Assembly (NCBI RefSeq): GCF_030247195.1
Contig: NC_080671.1
Location: 106,875,845-106,939,844 of the forward strand
DNA: 64,000 bases
Direction of reading: 5' to 3'
From: Topomyia yanbarensis
Taxonomy: Eukaryota > Arthropoda > Insecta > Diptera > Culicidae
The position numbers and the translations under genes are program-made. How positions within the stretch are numbered: position 1 is the first letter of the stretch; each line of letters opens with the position of its first letter. The notes beneath the pieces were generated by a model. That model searched no databases and was not told the origin of the DNA. It was given only the letters and a program-made list of their open reading frames with translations. This document shows positions 23,603 to 35,010 of this stretch, piece after piece.

Positions 23603-25352
23603 TAAGGTGTCCCAAAATGACATCATGTTAAAAAAGTCATCGGGCTCACTTCTTAAATGAAAGGTTAGGGTATCAGGACCACTTTCTTCTTCGGAGTGAA
23701 TTTGTAAAAACGCTCCCTACTGGTGGCAAATTTTGATCTTTTGAAAAATGGGCCAATTTTGGGTAAAATTTCGAATTCATGCTTGTTGAAGTGCTTCTGA
23801 ACTGTCTTAGAATTTTTCAGCATTTTTTTTATTTTTCTGGAGATCCAAATGGAGAAGTCTGGTTAGTTAGTTTGTACAAATTTTGAAGTATAAGAGCGGC
23901 AAAGCCATTAAAACTTAGTAAAAAGTGTAATTTTTGGTGTTTTTCATGAGTTTTTCTTCCGAACTGGGTATCTACAAATTTTTAAAAGTATAAAGAACAC
24001 TTCAAATAGTTGAGCCAAATAAAGAGGCGTAATTTTGTTCAAGAAAGTGCATAGCCACGGCAGTTTTTGTTATATAACCTTCGACATTTTTAGCAATTCA
24101 TCAAAAATAATAATGTTCCAAAAAATACATCAATTCAAATGTGCTTAGACCACATATTGCTTTTTGGAAAATAGAAAGAAAATGATTTAAAACGGCGTTT
24201 TCTGTTTGTCGTTAGTGCGTCAGGATCGGGTTTAATGAGAATTTGATAATTTTTTGTGCCATCAATTATAAAAATAATGATAAATTTGCTAATGATGCCA
24301 AGTCTCTAATTATTTTTAGAAAAGTTAATTCTTCATAATTACTTCTTCGAGGCTTATTCACCAAAAGTATTGCACTAGAAGATGTGCTGTATTCTGTTGT
24401 AAAACTTTTTCGAACGTACAAATCCTTCAAAATTGACTATTTCGAAGTTGTGTGATCTAAAAGGTAAAGATCAGTTTTTCAACATTCACCCCACCCTTCT
24501 GCATTTTTTTTCACTCTAAGGTACCTAACATGGGAATGAGACTTTGTATACAAAATCTGAATACGTTAATCAATTCGGCATACAAATATACGCCATAACT
24601 TGCCATTAACTCGACATATTTGTTAAATTTTCATGATTTTCAACCCCACTAGGTGGTTATTAATAAATCAAATAATTTAAAAAAAATCAAATACTCATAA
24701 AATCCGATTCTGATGTAGTAGAGACAAGAAGAAAACGCCATTTTTCATCATTTGCCTCCTATTTTACGAAAAACAAAATGCAGACTAAGCACACCGAAAT
24801 TGTTTTATTTTGTAGAACAGTGTTTTTTTATTAATAGCGTAAAATGTCAAAAGGTTATCTAGCAAAAACTTAAATAACTCATACCCCACTAGCCGTAGCT
24901 ATACACTTTCTTCAGCAAAAATACGCCCCTATATTTAGCTCAACTACTTGAAGTGTTTCCTATACTTTTAAAATTTTGTAGATACCAGTTTTGAAGAAAA
25001 ACTAATGAAAAACACCAAAAATTACACCTTTTACTAAGTTTTAAAGGTTCTGTCACTCTTATAATCCACAATTTGTACAAATTAACATTACCAAACTTCT
25101 CCATTTGGATCTCAAAAAAAATAAATAAAAAAAAAATGCTGAAAAAAATCTAAAACAGTTCAGGAGCACTTCAACAAGCATGAATTTGAAATTTTACCCA
25201 AAATCGGCCCATTTTTGGAAAAATCAAAATTCGCCACCAGTAGGGAGCGTTTTAACAAATTCACTCCGAAGAAGAAAGTTATCTTGATACACTAACCTTT
25301 CATTTAAGAAGTGAGCCCGATGACTTTTTTAACATGATGTCATTTTGAGATA
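23603..25352. mobile_element. 1.75-kb fold-back element with 8-bp target duplication
   Basis: The two halves are inverted copies with the centre near 24480; landmarks shared by both arms include CCCAAAATGACATCATG, CATCGGGCTCACTTCTTAAA, CACTCCGAAGAAG, TACTGGTGGC and CTCCATTTGGATCT. Flanks are ATTTACAC at 23595-23602 and 25353-25360. The empty site is readable at 28318-28325 in a second copy of the host repeat, where ATTTACAC occurs once. No ORF with a recognisable protein lies inside, so movement would need an enzyme supplied in trans. An 8-bp duplication fits hAT or P-type enzymes. Confidence 0.85.
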
Positions 25353-25420
25353 ATTTACACATTGTTTCGTATTTGAAATAAACTTGGGTATTAATGTTTG
25401 AGAAATAGTAAACTGAGATG
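25353..25420 (-). repeat. Dispersed repeat D2 fragment, right part of the split copy
   Basis: ATTTACACATTGTTT, GAAGTAAACTTG-like GAAATAAACTTGG and TATTAATGTTTGAGAAATAG continue the match to 28318-28385 that was interrupted at 23602. Confidence 0.7.
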
Positions 25421-25439
25421 AGGCCAGCTGTAAATAGTA

Positions 25440-25620
25440 TTCATTTGCATTGAAGTATATAGAAAAGAGTGTCAAGTGTCCCGGTTATGTTGGCACTTAT
25501 ATTATTGTCGATGGCACAAAAGCCGTACATTGAGTCGATGACAATGCAGCCTCTTTCCACCCATCCTTATCACTTGAGAATTATTTGATTAGGAATTCTC
25601 GTTCTGGAGATATGGGTCCT
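25440..25620. repeat. Dispersed repeat D5, copy 1 left part
   Basis: Landmarks GTTATGTYGRCA, CATAAAAGC-like, GACAATGCAGCCTCTTTCCA and GGAATTCTCGTTCTGGAGAT match 32330-32455. A likely continuation (TCTTTGGGAG...GGATCTAATTTGTGGATATTT) appears at 27245-27345, beyond the R1 insertion. Confidence 0.65.
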
Positions 25621-25884
25621 TTTTTTTTTTTTTTTTTTTTTTTTACAATGGAGAAGACCTTTATGTCCTAGCCCAGTACACGTGCTAACGGTAGGGTCCA
25701 ATCTACCACACGGGGTGCACTGGGGGCGTGTCGGACTCGAATGGTGACCAGCCATTAATACCGACTAAACTCCATTGGGCTCCGCCATCATTCCTCCCAG
25801 GAACTACCTCTCGGTATTACTTCTGGGGGGATGGCTGTACTCAATGTACTCATTCACTCTCACTCGCGCGATCATACATCCTGT

Positions 25885-26300
25885 ATGAGGCTTACTTGGG
25901 TGCTCTCTCAATCACACTTTGATTCACTCTCAAACACTCCCACATGAGGCTGACTTTTGTGCTCACCTTTTACGTTCCATGCGAGGCTGACTTGTGTGCT
26001 CACCTTACTCATTCCTTGCTAGGCTTACTTTTGTGCTCGCCCTACCCATACATGTGAGGCTGACTTGGGTGCTCACCCTATCACCTGATTCACTCTCAAT
26101 CGTGCCACTCTATTGTACCTTTGTCACTCCCTCTGGCATCCCATGTGGGACATTTTTCTTAGGCCCCACTTCTGACATACCATGCGAGGCTGACTTTTGT
26201 GCTCACCTTTTTCATTCCTTGCTTGCTACCAACCTGTGAGGCTGACTTTTATGCTCACCCTTAACATGCAGTGTGAGACTGACTTGGATGCTCACCCTTT
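25885..26300 (-). repeat. Degenerate 35-36-bp tandem units in R1 3' UTR
   Basis: The word GAGGCTGACTTTTGTGCTCA and variants recur about eight times (near 25888, 25946, 25983, 26020, 26055, 26186, 26237, 26274), spaced mainly 35-37 bases with some longer gaps. The units differ too much and have no fixed spacers, so this is a minisatellite, not a CRISPR array. Confidence 0.7.
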
Positions 26301-26543
26301 CACTCCTCTGCCACGCCATGAGGCATCGATAGCTTAGTTCCAACATACTACGCTACGACCCTCCCGTCTTGGCATGAGGCAGTCCACTTATACGCCTATA
26401 CACTCACTCTTCTGTCTTGCTTCGGGGTGGCTGGGTTTACCCCTTACGCGGTTGCCATTCGCTGCGCCAACCTACCTCGGCATGAACAGACCATTCACTC
26501 TCTTATTTTGCGCTTGGCCTTTTTCGCTCCAACTAACCAATCA

Positions 26544-26876
26544 CTAGTTAGCCGTGCCCGCCGTCTGTTGCTCGGTTCGCCAGATTACCTGTAGCCTACT
26601 GGCAATCTGGATGGTAGCAGCCGAGACTGCGTTCCACTTCTCCACCGTTTGACACATCCGCTGGATAAGGGTATCCGGGGTTGTGTCCCAGCCACAGACG
26701 TCAAGCATTGCTCTTCTTTCGACGTCGAACCGATGACATACGAACAGTATGTGCTCGGCAGTTTCATCTACACCTGGGCAGTCCGGGCAGACTGGGACCT
26801 CCGCGTGTCCGAACCTGTGGAGGTACTGACGGAAACAGCCATGGCCTGACAGGAATTGTGTCAGACGAAGATTCTT
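26544..26876 (-). pseudogene. R1-clade ORF2 C-terminal fragment with zinc-knuckle-like motif
   Basis: About 110 codons in one frame, containing LTQFLSGHGCFRQYLHRFGH and then CPDC...ETAEHILFVC, a Cys-X2-Cys...His-X4-Cys arrangement typical of the end of R1-clade ORF2. The phrase matches the R1 copy at 51688-52506 but differs in residues, so it is another subfamily. Endonuclease and polymerase are absent through 5' truncation. Not functional alone. Confidence 0.85.
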
Positions 26877-27244
26877 GAAATTACAAGTCGTATGTTTTCG
26901 CAAATAACTATTTTTTAAAGCACATTGATCATGAAAAATGTATATTGGGGTTTTTACTACAACTCCGTATCAGTTGTAGTTACACAGTAATATGTATGAC
27001 ATAAATTCAGTGAGCTCAACTATCTGTCCAAGACATAAACAGTGTTTGGAATCTTCGCTAATTTACGTGTAGAATACGGAGCACTCAAACGAAGCGTCTA
27101 TTGAATTGTCCAATGCCTGTACTAATTCTGGCATTGACGCTTCAATTGAAGCGTTCTCAGCATAAGGCATTTTGGCAATTGAAACCATTGCTATAAGTTA
27201 AAAGCATCCTTTACTGGGATGTAAGTAAAGTTCGATAGTTCAGG

Positions 27245-27345
27245 GGTCTTTGGGAGCCATTCTTCTCGGATCTAATTTGTGGATATTTTTGGAATTTGAT
27301 CCGTTATTTTTCATAAAAGTGCCCTCCAATACAATGACTTTGCAT
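27245..27345. repeat. Dispersed repeat D5, copy 1 right part
   Basis: GGATCTAATTTGTGGATATT and TTTGATCCGTTATTTT match 32605-32650 in order. Confidence 0.65.
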
Positions 27346-28169
27346 TTTCAATAATATCAATCCAGGTGTTCTCAATTAGCAAATGACATATTTGAGCATA
27401 TGTTTAATTCAAAATTCAGTAGAGATACGAAAAGTTTAAAAAAGTGCACGTGAGCTGTCTCTTTTCAACATTTTTGTCTTCAAACAACCATATTACCCAA
27501 TTTGAAATACCCAAAGATTTTCGTAATTATAGTATATACAAACGCTCAATGTTTCGAAGGAATAGCCCCTCATCTTCAGAGGAAAGCAGGGTTAAACATA
27601 AAGTAGTTTTCTAATAATACAAATATTTTGCAAATTTTCTCAGGACCACAAATATTTTCTTTTTCAAGTAGCATATAGTATTTAGATTGTTTCCGCAAGT
27701 GGCTCTGTTCTACATTAAAATGGAAGACTATTTATAGGGAAACAGAAGACAAAAATAGGTTTGTTTTCTTTAACCTGAACACATACATCGCAAGATTCTA
27801 TTAGCTTGGATACTAACAAATATTTCGGATTAGTTGAAGATCTATGACACATATTAGAAATGGATTTGGAAATATCATGATAGATCTGAGTCGTGACAGT
27901 TACCACGAACACGATGTGGGAGAGATCGGGGGTGGGGAGGGTCGACAAGTGAGGAATGGTAAATGATGGTTAGTTGTGTGACATTACTTTTGCATATAGG
28001 GCAAAATTTTGATTCCTTACATCTTTATTATACATAATGCAACTGATAATTTTTACGCCATAATTATTATAACAAGGGTCTTATAAAAGAAGATAAACTA
28101 TCACTAGAATTTTGTTATTCAAAAACACAGTTACTCTCGCTGCTACGAGTATAATATGAACATGAATTA
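27346..28169. other. No gene recognised
   Basis: AT-rich. A 77-codon minus frame (27715-27948) is unassigned and has no recognised motif. Confidence 0.5.
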
Positions 28170-28925
28170 TGTTAGAAATCTATTTTCTCACTACTAGGTG
28201 GATTACTTGGTGATCTGTGCATTCATATACCATCCAACGTCTATCTCGCGACTGAACGCAATGCTTATTACAACGGATAAATACATCAACTCTGGACAAA
28301 TTTTCACTTTGAAGTATATTTACACATTGTTTTGTCTTTGAAGTAAACTTGCGTATTAATTTTTAAAAAATAGTTAATTAATTATTAAGTAAATTCACAA
28401 AATGTTTTCGGAATTGAATTCCTTGAATCACGTAGATGTGTTTTCATACCCCGATATTCAAAATCGGTTTAGTTTTGACCCTAAAACACTAGTAAAGCAA
28501 TACTCTGTATGAAACGGTTTCATTTTTAGTTAGTGGAAATTGATAAGCGAGGAATAAAAATTCAAAATGTTTAACATCTCCGCCGCTCGTGAACGGATTT
28601 TGACAATCTATAGCTTGTTAGAAAGGTATTTTCATAATCTTTGTATTTATATAAAGCATGCGCGATGCGATCGCTTCGTTGAAAGTTATTGGCTAAAACC
28701 CTCAGAAAGTAAACAACATATCGAAAAGCAAAAATAGTAGTGTCAAACGGCAACGTTAGACCTTTCATTTGAAACTGATTTCGTTAAGATCGGTTTAGCG
28801 GTTGCTGAGATAATTACATGACATTAGTGCACATACATACATACTCACACACACATACAGACATTGCCCCAATTTGTCGAGCTGAGTCGATTGGTATATA
28901 AGGCTCGAGACATTTCTTACACATT
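28170..28925 (-). mobile_element. Dispersed repeat D2, most complete copy
   Basis: On the minus strand: a TATACCAATCGACTCAGCTC phrase, a CA/GT-rich patch (ATGTATGTATGTG), then ATCTCAGCAACCGCTAAACC, CAGTTTCAAATGAAAGGTC, a region with CCGTTCACGAGCGG, then ACTGAACGC-inverse words, ending in AATCCACCTAGTAGTGAG. Other copies: 43540-44035, 48460-48795, 35880-35965 and 23505-25420. The front half shares its order of modules with repeat D1 (50601-51518). No coding content; class unknown. Confidence 0.7.
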
Positions 28926-28984
28926 TCACTATTGGATTAGTTTACAGAACTCACGAGAAGTAGGCACCCAACTAGAGGAGGGAT

Positions 28985-30180
28985 GAAAACAGTTTCTAGT
29001 CTTGCACGAATAAAATCTCAAATAAACTGAATAAATTATAGAAATCAACAAAACGACCGAAATAAAAAAGTAAAGAACAAAAAAAAATAATAGGTTTTTA
29101 AATTCATAAAATGAGTAGAAAAATAAATGCAAATCAAAATTATAAATTACATGAATCAAATTAGATTAGGTTATTAAATAAAAATTAAGATTATATTTAG
29201 AAATAGTTATAAGAATAATCCAAGAAAATTGACAAATTGAATGAAATAAAACAAATGACTGAACATGAAATGCATAAAATTAAAGATATGAACAAAATGA
29301 ATCAAATGAATCAAATGAATCAAATGAATCAAATGAATCAAATGAATCAAATGAATCAAATGAATCAAATGAATCAAATGAATCAAATGAATCAAATGAA
29401 TCAAATGAATCAAATGAATCAAATGAATCAAATGAATCAAATGAATCAAATGAATCAAATGAATCAAATGAATCAAATGAATCAAATGAATCAAATGAAT
29501 CAATTGAATCAAATGAATCAAATGAATCAAATGAATCAAATGAATCAAATGAATCAAATGAATCAAATGAATCAAATGAATCAAATGAATCAAATGAATC
29601 AAATGAATCAAATGAATCAAATGAATCAAATGAATCAAATGAATCAAATGAATCAAATGAATCAAATGAATCAAATGAATCAAATGAATCACATGAATCA
29701 CATGAATCACATGAATCACATGAATCAAATAAATCAAATGAATCAACTGAACATGAAATGCATCAAATGAATCAAATAAATCAAATTAATCAAATGAATC
29801 AAATGAATTAAATGAATCAAATTGATTTAATTCATCCAGTGAATACGATGAATCAAATTAATGAAATGGATCAAATGAATAAAAAGAATGGATGAACAAT
29901 ATGAATAAGGTAAAAAATAAATGAAATGCATAAATAAAACAAACGAATCAAATAAACAAAATGAGCTGAAGCGATAAAATGAATAAAAAGAAGAAAATGA
30001 GCAGAATTAAATGCATTGATTAAAATGAAAAATTGAACAATGGTAAAAGGTTATAAATTAATATAAAGAAATAAATTGAATCAAATAAATTATTTGGATG
30101 AAATGATTAAAACTGAAAAAGTAGTCAGATTATTAAAATGAAGAAACTGAACAAAATGAATAAACTGGAAAAAATGGGCG
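28985..30180 (+). repeat. AT-rich degenerate ATGAATCAAA repeat block, locus 2
   Basis: Loose AATAAA/AATGAA words surround the precise 9-bp minisatellite at 29294-29740. The start (GCACGAATAAAATCTCAAAT) resembles 18945-18975. The block ends exactly where repeat D4 begins at about 30181. Confidence 0.65.
29294..29740. repeat. 9-bp minisatellite (AATCAAATG)n, about 50 units
   Basis: Near-perfect head-to-tail units of AATCAAATG; a variant AATCAATTG is near 29500 and four AATCACATG units cluster at about 29686-29725. Because the period is a multiple of three, both strands are open (Met-Asn-Gln repeats on plus, Leu-Ile-His on minus). These ORFs are by-products of the period and not genes. Confidence 0.95.
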
Positions 30181-31500
30181 GTGGTCAGCTATTTTCGTCC
30201 GCGTCCCTTATCACCAATTTTTATACAGTGATTCATCAGCAGTGGTATCTTCGAAAATGAACCACCTATTTTTTTCCGATCTTTTTGCAAATAATTAATC
30301 AATCTTCATTTCGCTATATTCTGAATTGCACATATTTTGTCGCATGTAATTTTAAATGTACTTTTATTTGATGGCACTGTAAGGGAACACGTATCCGCCG
30401 GTTGATGCCAATCGAGCTGACATTTCTTTCGACTGAACAAACCAATTTATTTGTTTGTTTAGTGTTTATTTGACCAACTAGGAAACGAATCCACTTGGTG
30501 TTTAATGCGGGTGGGAAATACGCATGGTCTTGTCTGAGTGAATGACTTTTGAATTATGTATGAGGGTGGAGAATTGACAATTCGCAAGATCAATTCAAAT
30601 CCAATTACCAATTTGCGGCAATCATTTCAGCACGAGGAACAAATGTTTTATGGTCATCAGTCAATTATACTGAGCTAAGAATAAATACGTACTATTTGGA
30701 AACGGGGGGTGTTTGATTCGTGCATGATGTTAATATCGTTTAGGAACGCAGCATTTGTATTTTTTCTGTTTCTGTTGTTTAACTCGAACGAGGTGGAAAA
30801 TTTCAAGTTACAAGATCTCAATATGCTTGTGATTATACCAATAAGGACCATTTATAAATTTTGCCACGCTATTAGGAGGAAGAGATATGAATAATTGCAC
30901 GTCATGTGCTTTGACGCAATCGGCCGTTTTACGCACGATTGCGCCATGTATATAGTAAATTCCATAGAACATGAACACTTTTGCTAGTAGCGGCATAAAA
31001 GTGCTACTACAAAATGAAGGAAAAACTAAAGGAATTTGATTCGTATTAGACCAAGGGGGAAAATAACGTGGTAATATGACAGAGAGTTAGTTAGTATTGG
31101 GTAATCTTTGCGTGACATAATTTTTTAATGTTCCACCATGCCACTTTTAAACTCATTGTTTACGGTCCATTTTAAATTGTCGACAACACTCCCGACAGCC
31201 GGCTGTCCGGAGTTCAAGTTGTTTATGATGAAACAATCTTAATAAACATTTAGCCAGAATTTAACCGCCTAGAAGATTTACGTATCCTATAGTCAATAAA
31301 CTATTCAAACATGCACGAAAATGTAGTCTCAGTCGCATCGCTTGCTTGAAGCGAATCCTCACTAACAACCCACCCACTACCCAATCCGTGCTACTTATGG
31401 GGGTGTCACTGAGTCGGGGCCTTCCGTTAAGTACCACATCAACACTTCCTTTCTCATCCCAAGTTACGGTAAAGATGGTCGTGGCCCGCAATGGTGGCTC
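30181..31500 (+). repeat. Dispersed repeat D4 plus AGCCGGCT unit, copy 2
   Basis: The first 485 bases match D4 at 17560-18015 (inverted) and 33385-33865. About 1 kb further on lies GACAGCCGGCTGTCCGGAG (31191), followed by AATAAACTATTCAAAC-type words and a CCACCCACTACCC phrase. Copy 3 at 33385-34710 keeps the same order and similar spacing, so the family is at least 1.3 kb. Its class is unknown; LTR or UTR parts of a retroelement are possible. Confidence 0.6.
30724..30894 (+). CDS. Short ORF with signal-peptide-like start, doubtful
   Basis: Fifty-six codons from tandem ATGs at 30724/30727. The first 20 residues (MMLISFRNAAFVFFLFLLFN) look like a secretory signal; the rest is basic at the end (AIRRKRYE) with one cysteine in the mature part. 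It lies inside the middle of a dispersed repeat but this part is not obviously shared with the other copy. No promoter, poly(A) signal or splice support was found. Chance hydrophobic ORF is quite possible. Confidence 0.15.
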   Translation: MMLISFRNAAFVFFLFLLFNSNEVENFKLQDLNMLVIIPIRTIYKFCHAIRRKRYE

Positions 31501-32319
31501 TCAAGCGAAACTCTCGCTTGGACTGGATCAATTGTTATTCCCAAACAATGCTCCTCAAGTAGTCTGGCTGGAAATGAGAGTCATCAGTCTGCAATCTACG
31601 AAGTATACCGTGCTTACGCAAACTCAGAAAAATGAATAAAATGCATACAATGAAAACAATGAATAAAATAAGTCAAATGAATGATATGAGTAAAATGTAC
31701 AAAAAGAATAAACTGATCAGAGTGAATCCAAAGAATGAAACGAATAAAATAAGTAAAATGAACAGAACGAATAAAAAGATGCGGAATGAAATAATTAATT
31801 GAAATGAAATGCTCATATATTTGAAGCTAAAAACATTTTTGAATAATGAAAATGAATAAACCGGATTGCACGAATTTGAGAACCATTGCATCAGAAAGTT
31901 TTGAAATGTTTTTGAAAATCCCATCTTCTGAGAAAAGTCTAATAAATATGCTTTGGACTTTCTAGGGCTTCCATCTTTTTCTGGTTTTATTCTTTTTGGT
32001 TTCATGCTTCTTTACTTGACGACGTCGTTTTAAGATTATCTGGTTTTTCTACTTTATTGTTGGACCTTAATTAGTTATCAGGAACCTGGAACGTTCAATT
32101 TGCTTTGGAATTCAAAGTTTACTTTCTGGTCACATATTCCCAAAAAAAAAAAAAGATTTATGTGCAAAATAGAATTTACTGGTCCAGTATTTTAACGCGC
32201 AATTGAATATAGTAAAGTGAGACAAGGTCACATGTGCTTTCAAGCCCCTTGAATAGAGAACGACAGGGAGAATGCGATTCGTGAATGAGACAGGTAGATA
32301 TTTCAAAGTTTTTATTTGA
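31501..32319. repeat. AT-rich ATGAAT/AATAAA block, locus 3 (31625-31870), then no gene
   Basis: From 31625 to about 31870 the words AATGAATAAAATG and relatives recur as in loci 1 and 2, again next to an AGCCGGCT-type repeat. From 31870 to 32319 nothing is recognised. Confidence 0.5.
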
Positions 32320-32690
32320 AGTAAATAGTGTGAAATGTCTAGGTTATGTCGATAGCATAAAAGCAGTGCATTCAGTTGATTGCAATGCAGTCTCTTTCCA
32401 TTCATCCTTATAGCTTTCATATTGTTTCGTTCGGAATTCTCGTGCAGGAAATATGGATAAATAAGTCCTATACAGACCAATACTGTGAAAAAGAAATGGT
32501 TCAAACTACTCAGTATATACAGATATGGACGAAGATAAGTTAGAAGACACATTGTAATTGCATCCCCCATCGAGAGTGGGTACTTTGGGAGACTTCTTTT
32601 CCTGGATCTAATTTGTGGATATTTTTGGTCTTTGATCCGTTATTTTGATGAAAGTTCGTACCAATACAACGAATGGGTCTAATAATGTTG
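32320..32690. repeat. Dispersed repeat D5, copy 2 (uninterrupted)
   Basis: Matches 25440-25620 and 27245-27345 in order. Landmarks: GCAATGCAGTCTCTTTCCA, GGAATTCTCGTGCAGGAAAT, GGATCTAATTTGTGGATATT. The final ATACAACGAATG phrase (near 32655) recurs at about 35240. Confidence 0.65.
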
Positions 32691-33384
32691 TTTTTCATTT
32701 ATTTTTCAATTTTTAAATAAGTTTGAATCATGCGTTACGTACAATTTCATATACTTTTAATTTTAATTTGTTTTACATATATAAATTCGTGTACTCTTTC
32801 CTAAAATTACATTTAATAAAGTTCTTCCATCCCTCCAGTGTTCTGCAAAAAGCAATTTCGTCATTGTTTTTTTCCTATTCCACAAACACATCTAGAAGAG
32901 GAGTGTATATCTTCGTCGCGAGCGGTTGACTCTCGTAGAGCTCCCTTCGAGTCGGTTAATTTTCATCATTTTCGGCACAGTTTACTGTCTTCCGGTTATC
33001 AAAAGTGTTAATAACAGTGCAATTTAACGATTATACAAAGTGAAGTGGTTTATAAAAGCATTTTTCGGCATATTTTCGACAGACGCGAGTGGTGACAGTT
33101 TGTGAAAATTGAATTCCGGCAAAAGAAAAAATATCTTTTCCTCGCATTACGGGCCGTCGATTCCCGATGCAAGGACAATAAAAGTGTACAGAAAACATCT
33201 AGAAACACAGTGTACATTGTAAAAAAAGTGAAAAATGGTTTTTCAGAGAAAAAAATTCGATCCGAAGTGAAAAAATATGGCAATAAGAAAAATTGACATT
33301 CAAATAATTGGCATTTCACCAGCGACTAGCGACTACCAGGTGTCGCCCCAAAATCCTTCGCCCGAAAAATAGGTGGCAAACCAG
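32691..33384. other. No gene; retroelement 5'-UTR-like composition
   Basis: From 32890 to 33300 the sequence shows AGTGTTAATAACAGTGCAA, AAGTGAAGTGG and AAAAAGTGAAAAATGG, a style common in 5' UTRs of mosquito non-LTR elements, but no ORF with a recognisable domain follows. It leads directly into repeat D4 copy 3. Confidence 0.3.
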
Positions 33385-34710
33385 CCGGTCGGTGCCCAGC
33401 TGATTTCGTCCGCGTCCCTTGTCACCTATTTTTTATTGAGTGTTTCATCGGCGGTGCTATCTTTGAAAATGAGCCGCCTTGGATATTCAACTGTTTTTTT
33501 ACTTTATTTTTTTATTGCAAATGAGTAAAGGTTTTGATTCTTTTATGTTCGGGATTGCAAATGTTTTGCGCATGTAAATTTTGGGTGTTCGTTGATATGA
33601 TGGCGCTGTAAGGGAGCACGTATTTGCCGGTCGGCAGACTTTTCTTTGGACTGAGCAAGCTAATTTTTATGTTTGTTTAGGGTTTGTTTTACCAATGCGG
33701 GAACTGATTCACAGAGCATTCAATGTGCTTCGGGAAGACACATGGCCTTATTTGAGTGGAATGATAACTTCCATCATGTATAAGGTTTGAGCATTGACAA
33801 TTCGCGAGAGGGATCGGGGACCGGTAATCAATTACCTTCAGTTATGTCAGCACGAAGAATAAGTGTCATTTTCATTGGTTAGCTTTCAATTCTATCTCAT
33901 GCCTCCACGCGAGTCTAAGTCTATTGATGACATTTGGTCCTTAGACGGGCGACGACTGGGAGCTATCAGCCTTCTGCCGATAGTAGCAGAATGAGAGTAT
34001 GCGATCTAGCCGAGAAAACAATACCGTAAAAGTTGTTCGGAAATCAGCTCCAATAAGACTTTAATTTGACTAGTATCGATGATCGCGGGTCAATACGTAC
34101 TGAAAATTCGCCGCGTCTGTTTTAATGAATCTAAATTCAAGTTCCGTTATTGGTAACAAGCCCTTGCATCAGGTTAACGATCCTCTGTATTTCCCTTCAA
34201 TGTTCGATATAATCGTTCGTATACGTGTATTTCACAAAATAGGAAATAGGAAATACTTTCGTTGATTTATAACATCTAGAGCTATCATAACTCTCTGTCT
34301 GTATAACGTGTTATCACTCGGTAGTTTGCAACCCAAAAAATATATCGTAGAGAAGGAATAGCGAAATTAGTCTAAATAATGTCGCAATAAATAGTGATCC
34401 GGCCCATTACACAGATAAGATTAGCTTTTCTAGGCAATACGATCGGCTGTGTGGATGTGAAATTGCTTTTGTTTAGAAAATATAGGATACTCTCGGTAGC
34501 CGGCTACCCAGATTTTAAAAGAACCAAAAACTAAACAAGATCTTATTTTTCGAGCGATCGTGTTCTCGAAAACTAACTGAACTACTACCTAATAAACTAT
34601 GCTATACACGTCACATCGAGCGAATCCTAGACCCTATTCCCTTCCAAACCACCAACTCCGCGATACCTATGGAAGATTCTGATGAACCTTCTGTATAAGA
34701 TTCCTCATTT
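33385..34710 (+). repeat. Dispersed repeat D4 plus AGCCGGCT unit, copy 3
   Basis: CAGCTGATTTCGTCCGCGTC, GTAAGGGAGCACGTATTTGC and GTCAGCACGAAGAATAAG match the D4 order with greater divergence. GTAGCCGGCTACCCAGA follows at about 34495, about 1.1 kb downstream, as in copy 2. Confidence 0.55.
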
Positions 34711-34789
34711 TATTCAAACGATCGCCGGGAAAAATCAGCACCGACACGATAGAAACCACGAATAAATTGGTCGCGTGATTGAATATTAT

Positions 34790-35010
34790 TAAAAATATAA
34801 GCAGTGCTCCTTATAGCCGGCTATCCGGAGTTCAAGTTGCTTATTTTGCTAATCGTATTAATACAACAAATGATAAATTTCCCGAATTCTCGGCAGCCGG
34901 CTGCCCAGAGAAATTATTACATGATAACGCTATTGGCACACTTACTAACAACTCTCCCCTTCCCGTGATACATGTGGAGATGCAGAGGATTCCTCGGTCT
35001 CTAGTAGCAA
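34790..35010 (+). repeat. Further AGCCGGCT units
   Basis: TAGCCGGCTATCCGGAGTTC (34812) and GCAGCCGGCTGCCCAGAG (34889) repeat the palindromic core seen at 31191 and 34495. A CTTACTAACAACTC...CCC phrase follows, related to 31358-31400. The 124-codon frame 34779-35153 runs through these repeats and is not a gene. Confidence 0.5.

Larger units (their letters stand above)
25621..26880 (-). mobile_element. 5'-truncated R1-clade retrotransposon, 3' end
   Basis: On the minus strand this contains the ORF2 C-terminus (26903-26544), a C/T-rich 3' UTR with degenerate tandem units (25885-26300), and a terminal poly(A) seen as a T-run at 25621-25643. It interrupts repeat D5. The 5' break falls near codon FKNLRLTQF, about 26880. 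No target duplication could be recognised. Confidence 0.8.

Noticed and set aside
25885..26300. Regularly spaced repeats resembling a CRISPR array
   Set aside because: Units are degenerate, spacing is irregular, and they lie in the 3' UTR of an R1 retrotransposon in a eukaryotic context.
29207..29770. Long Met-Asn-Gln and Leu-Ile-His repeat ORFs on both strands
   Set aside because: They are direct consequences of a 9-bp tandem repeat whose period is a multiple of three; no coding features surround them.
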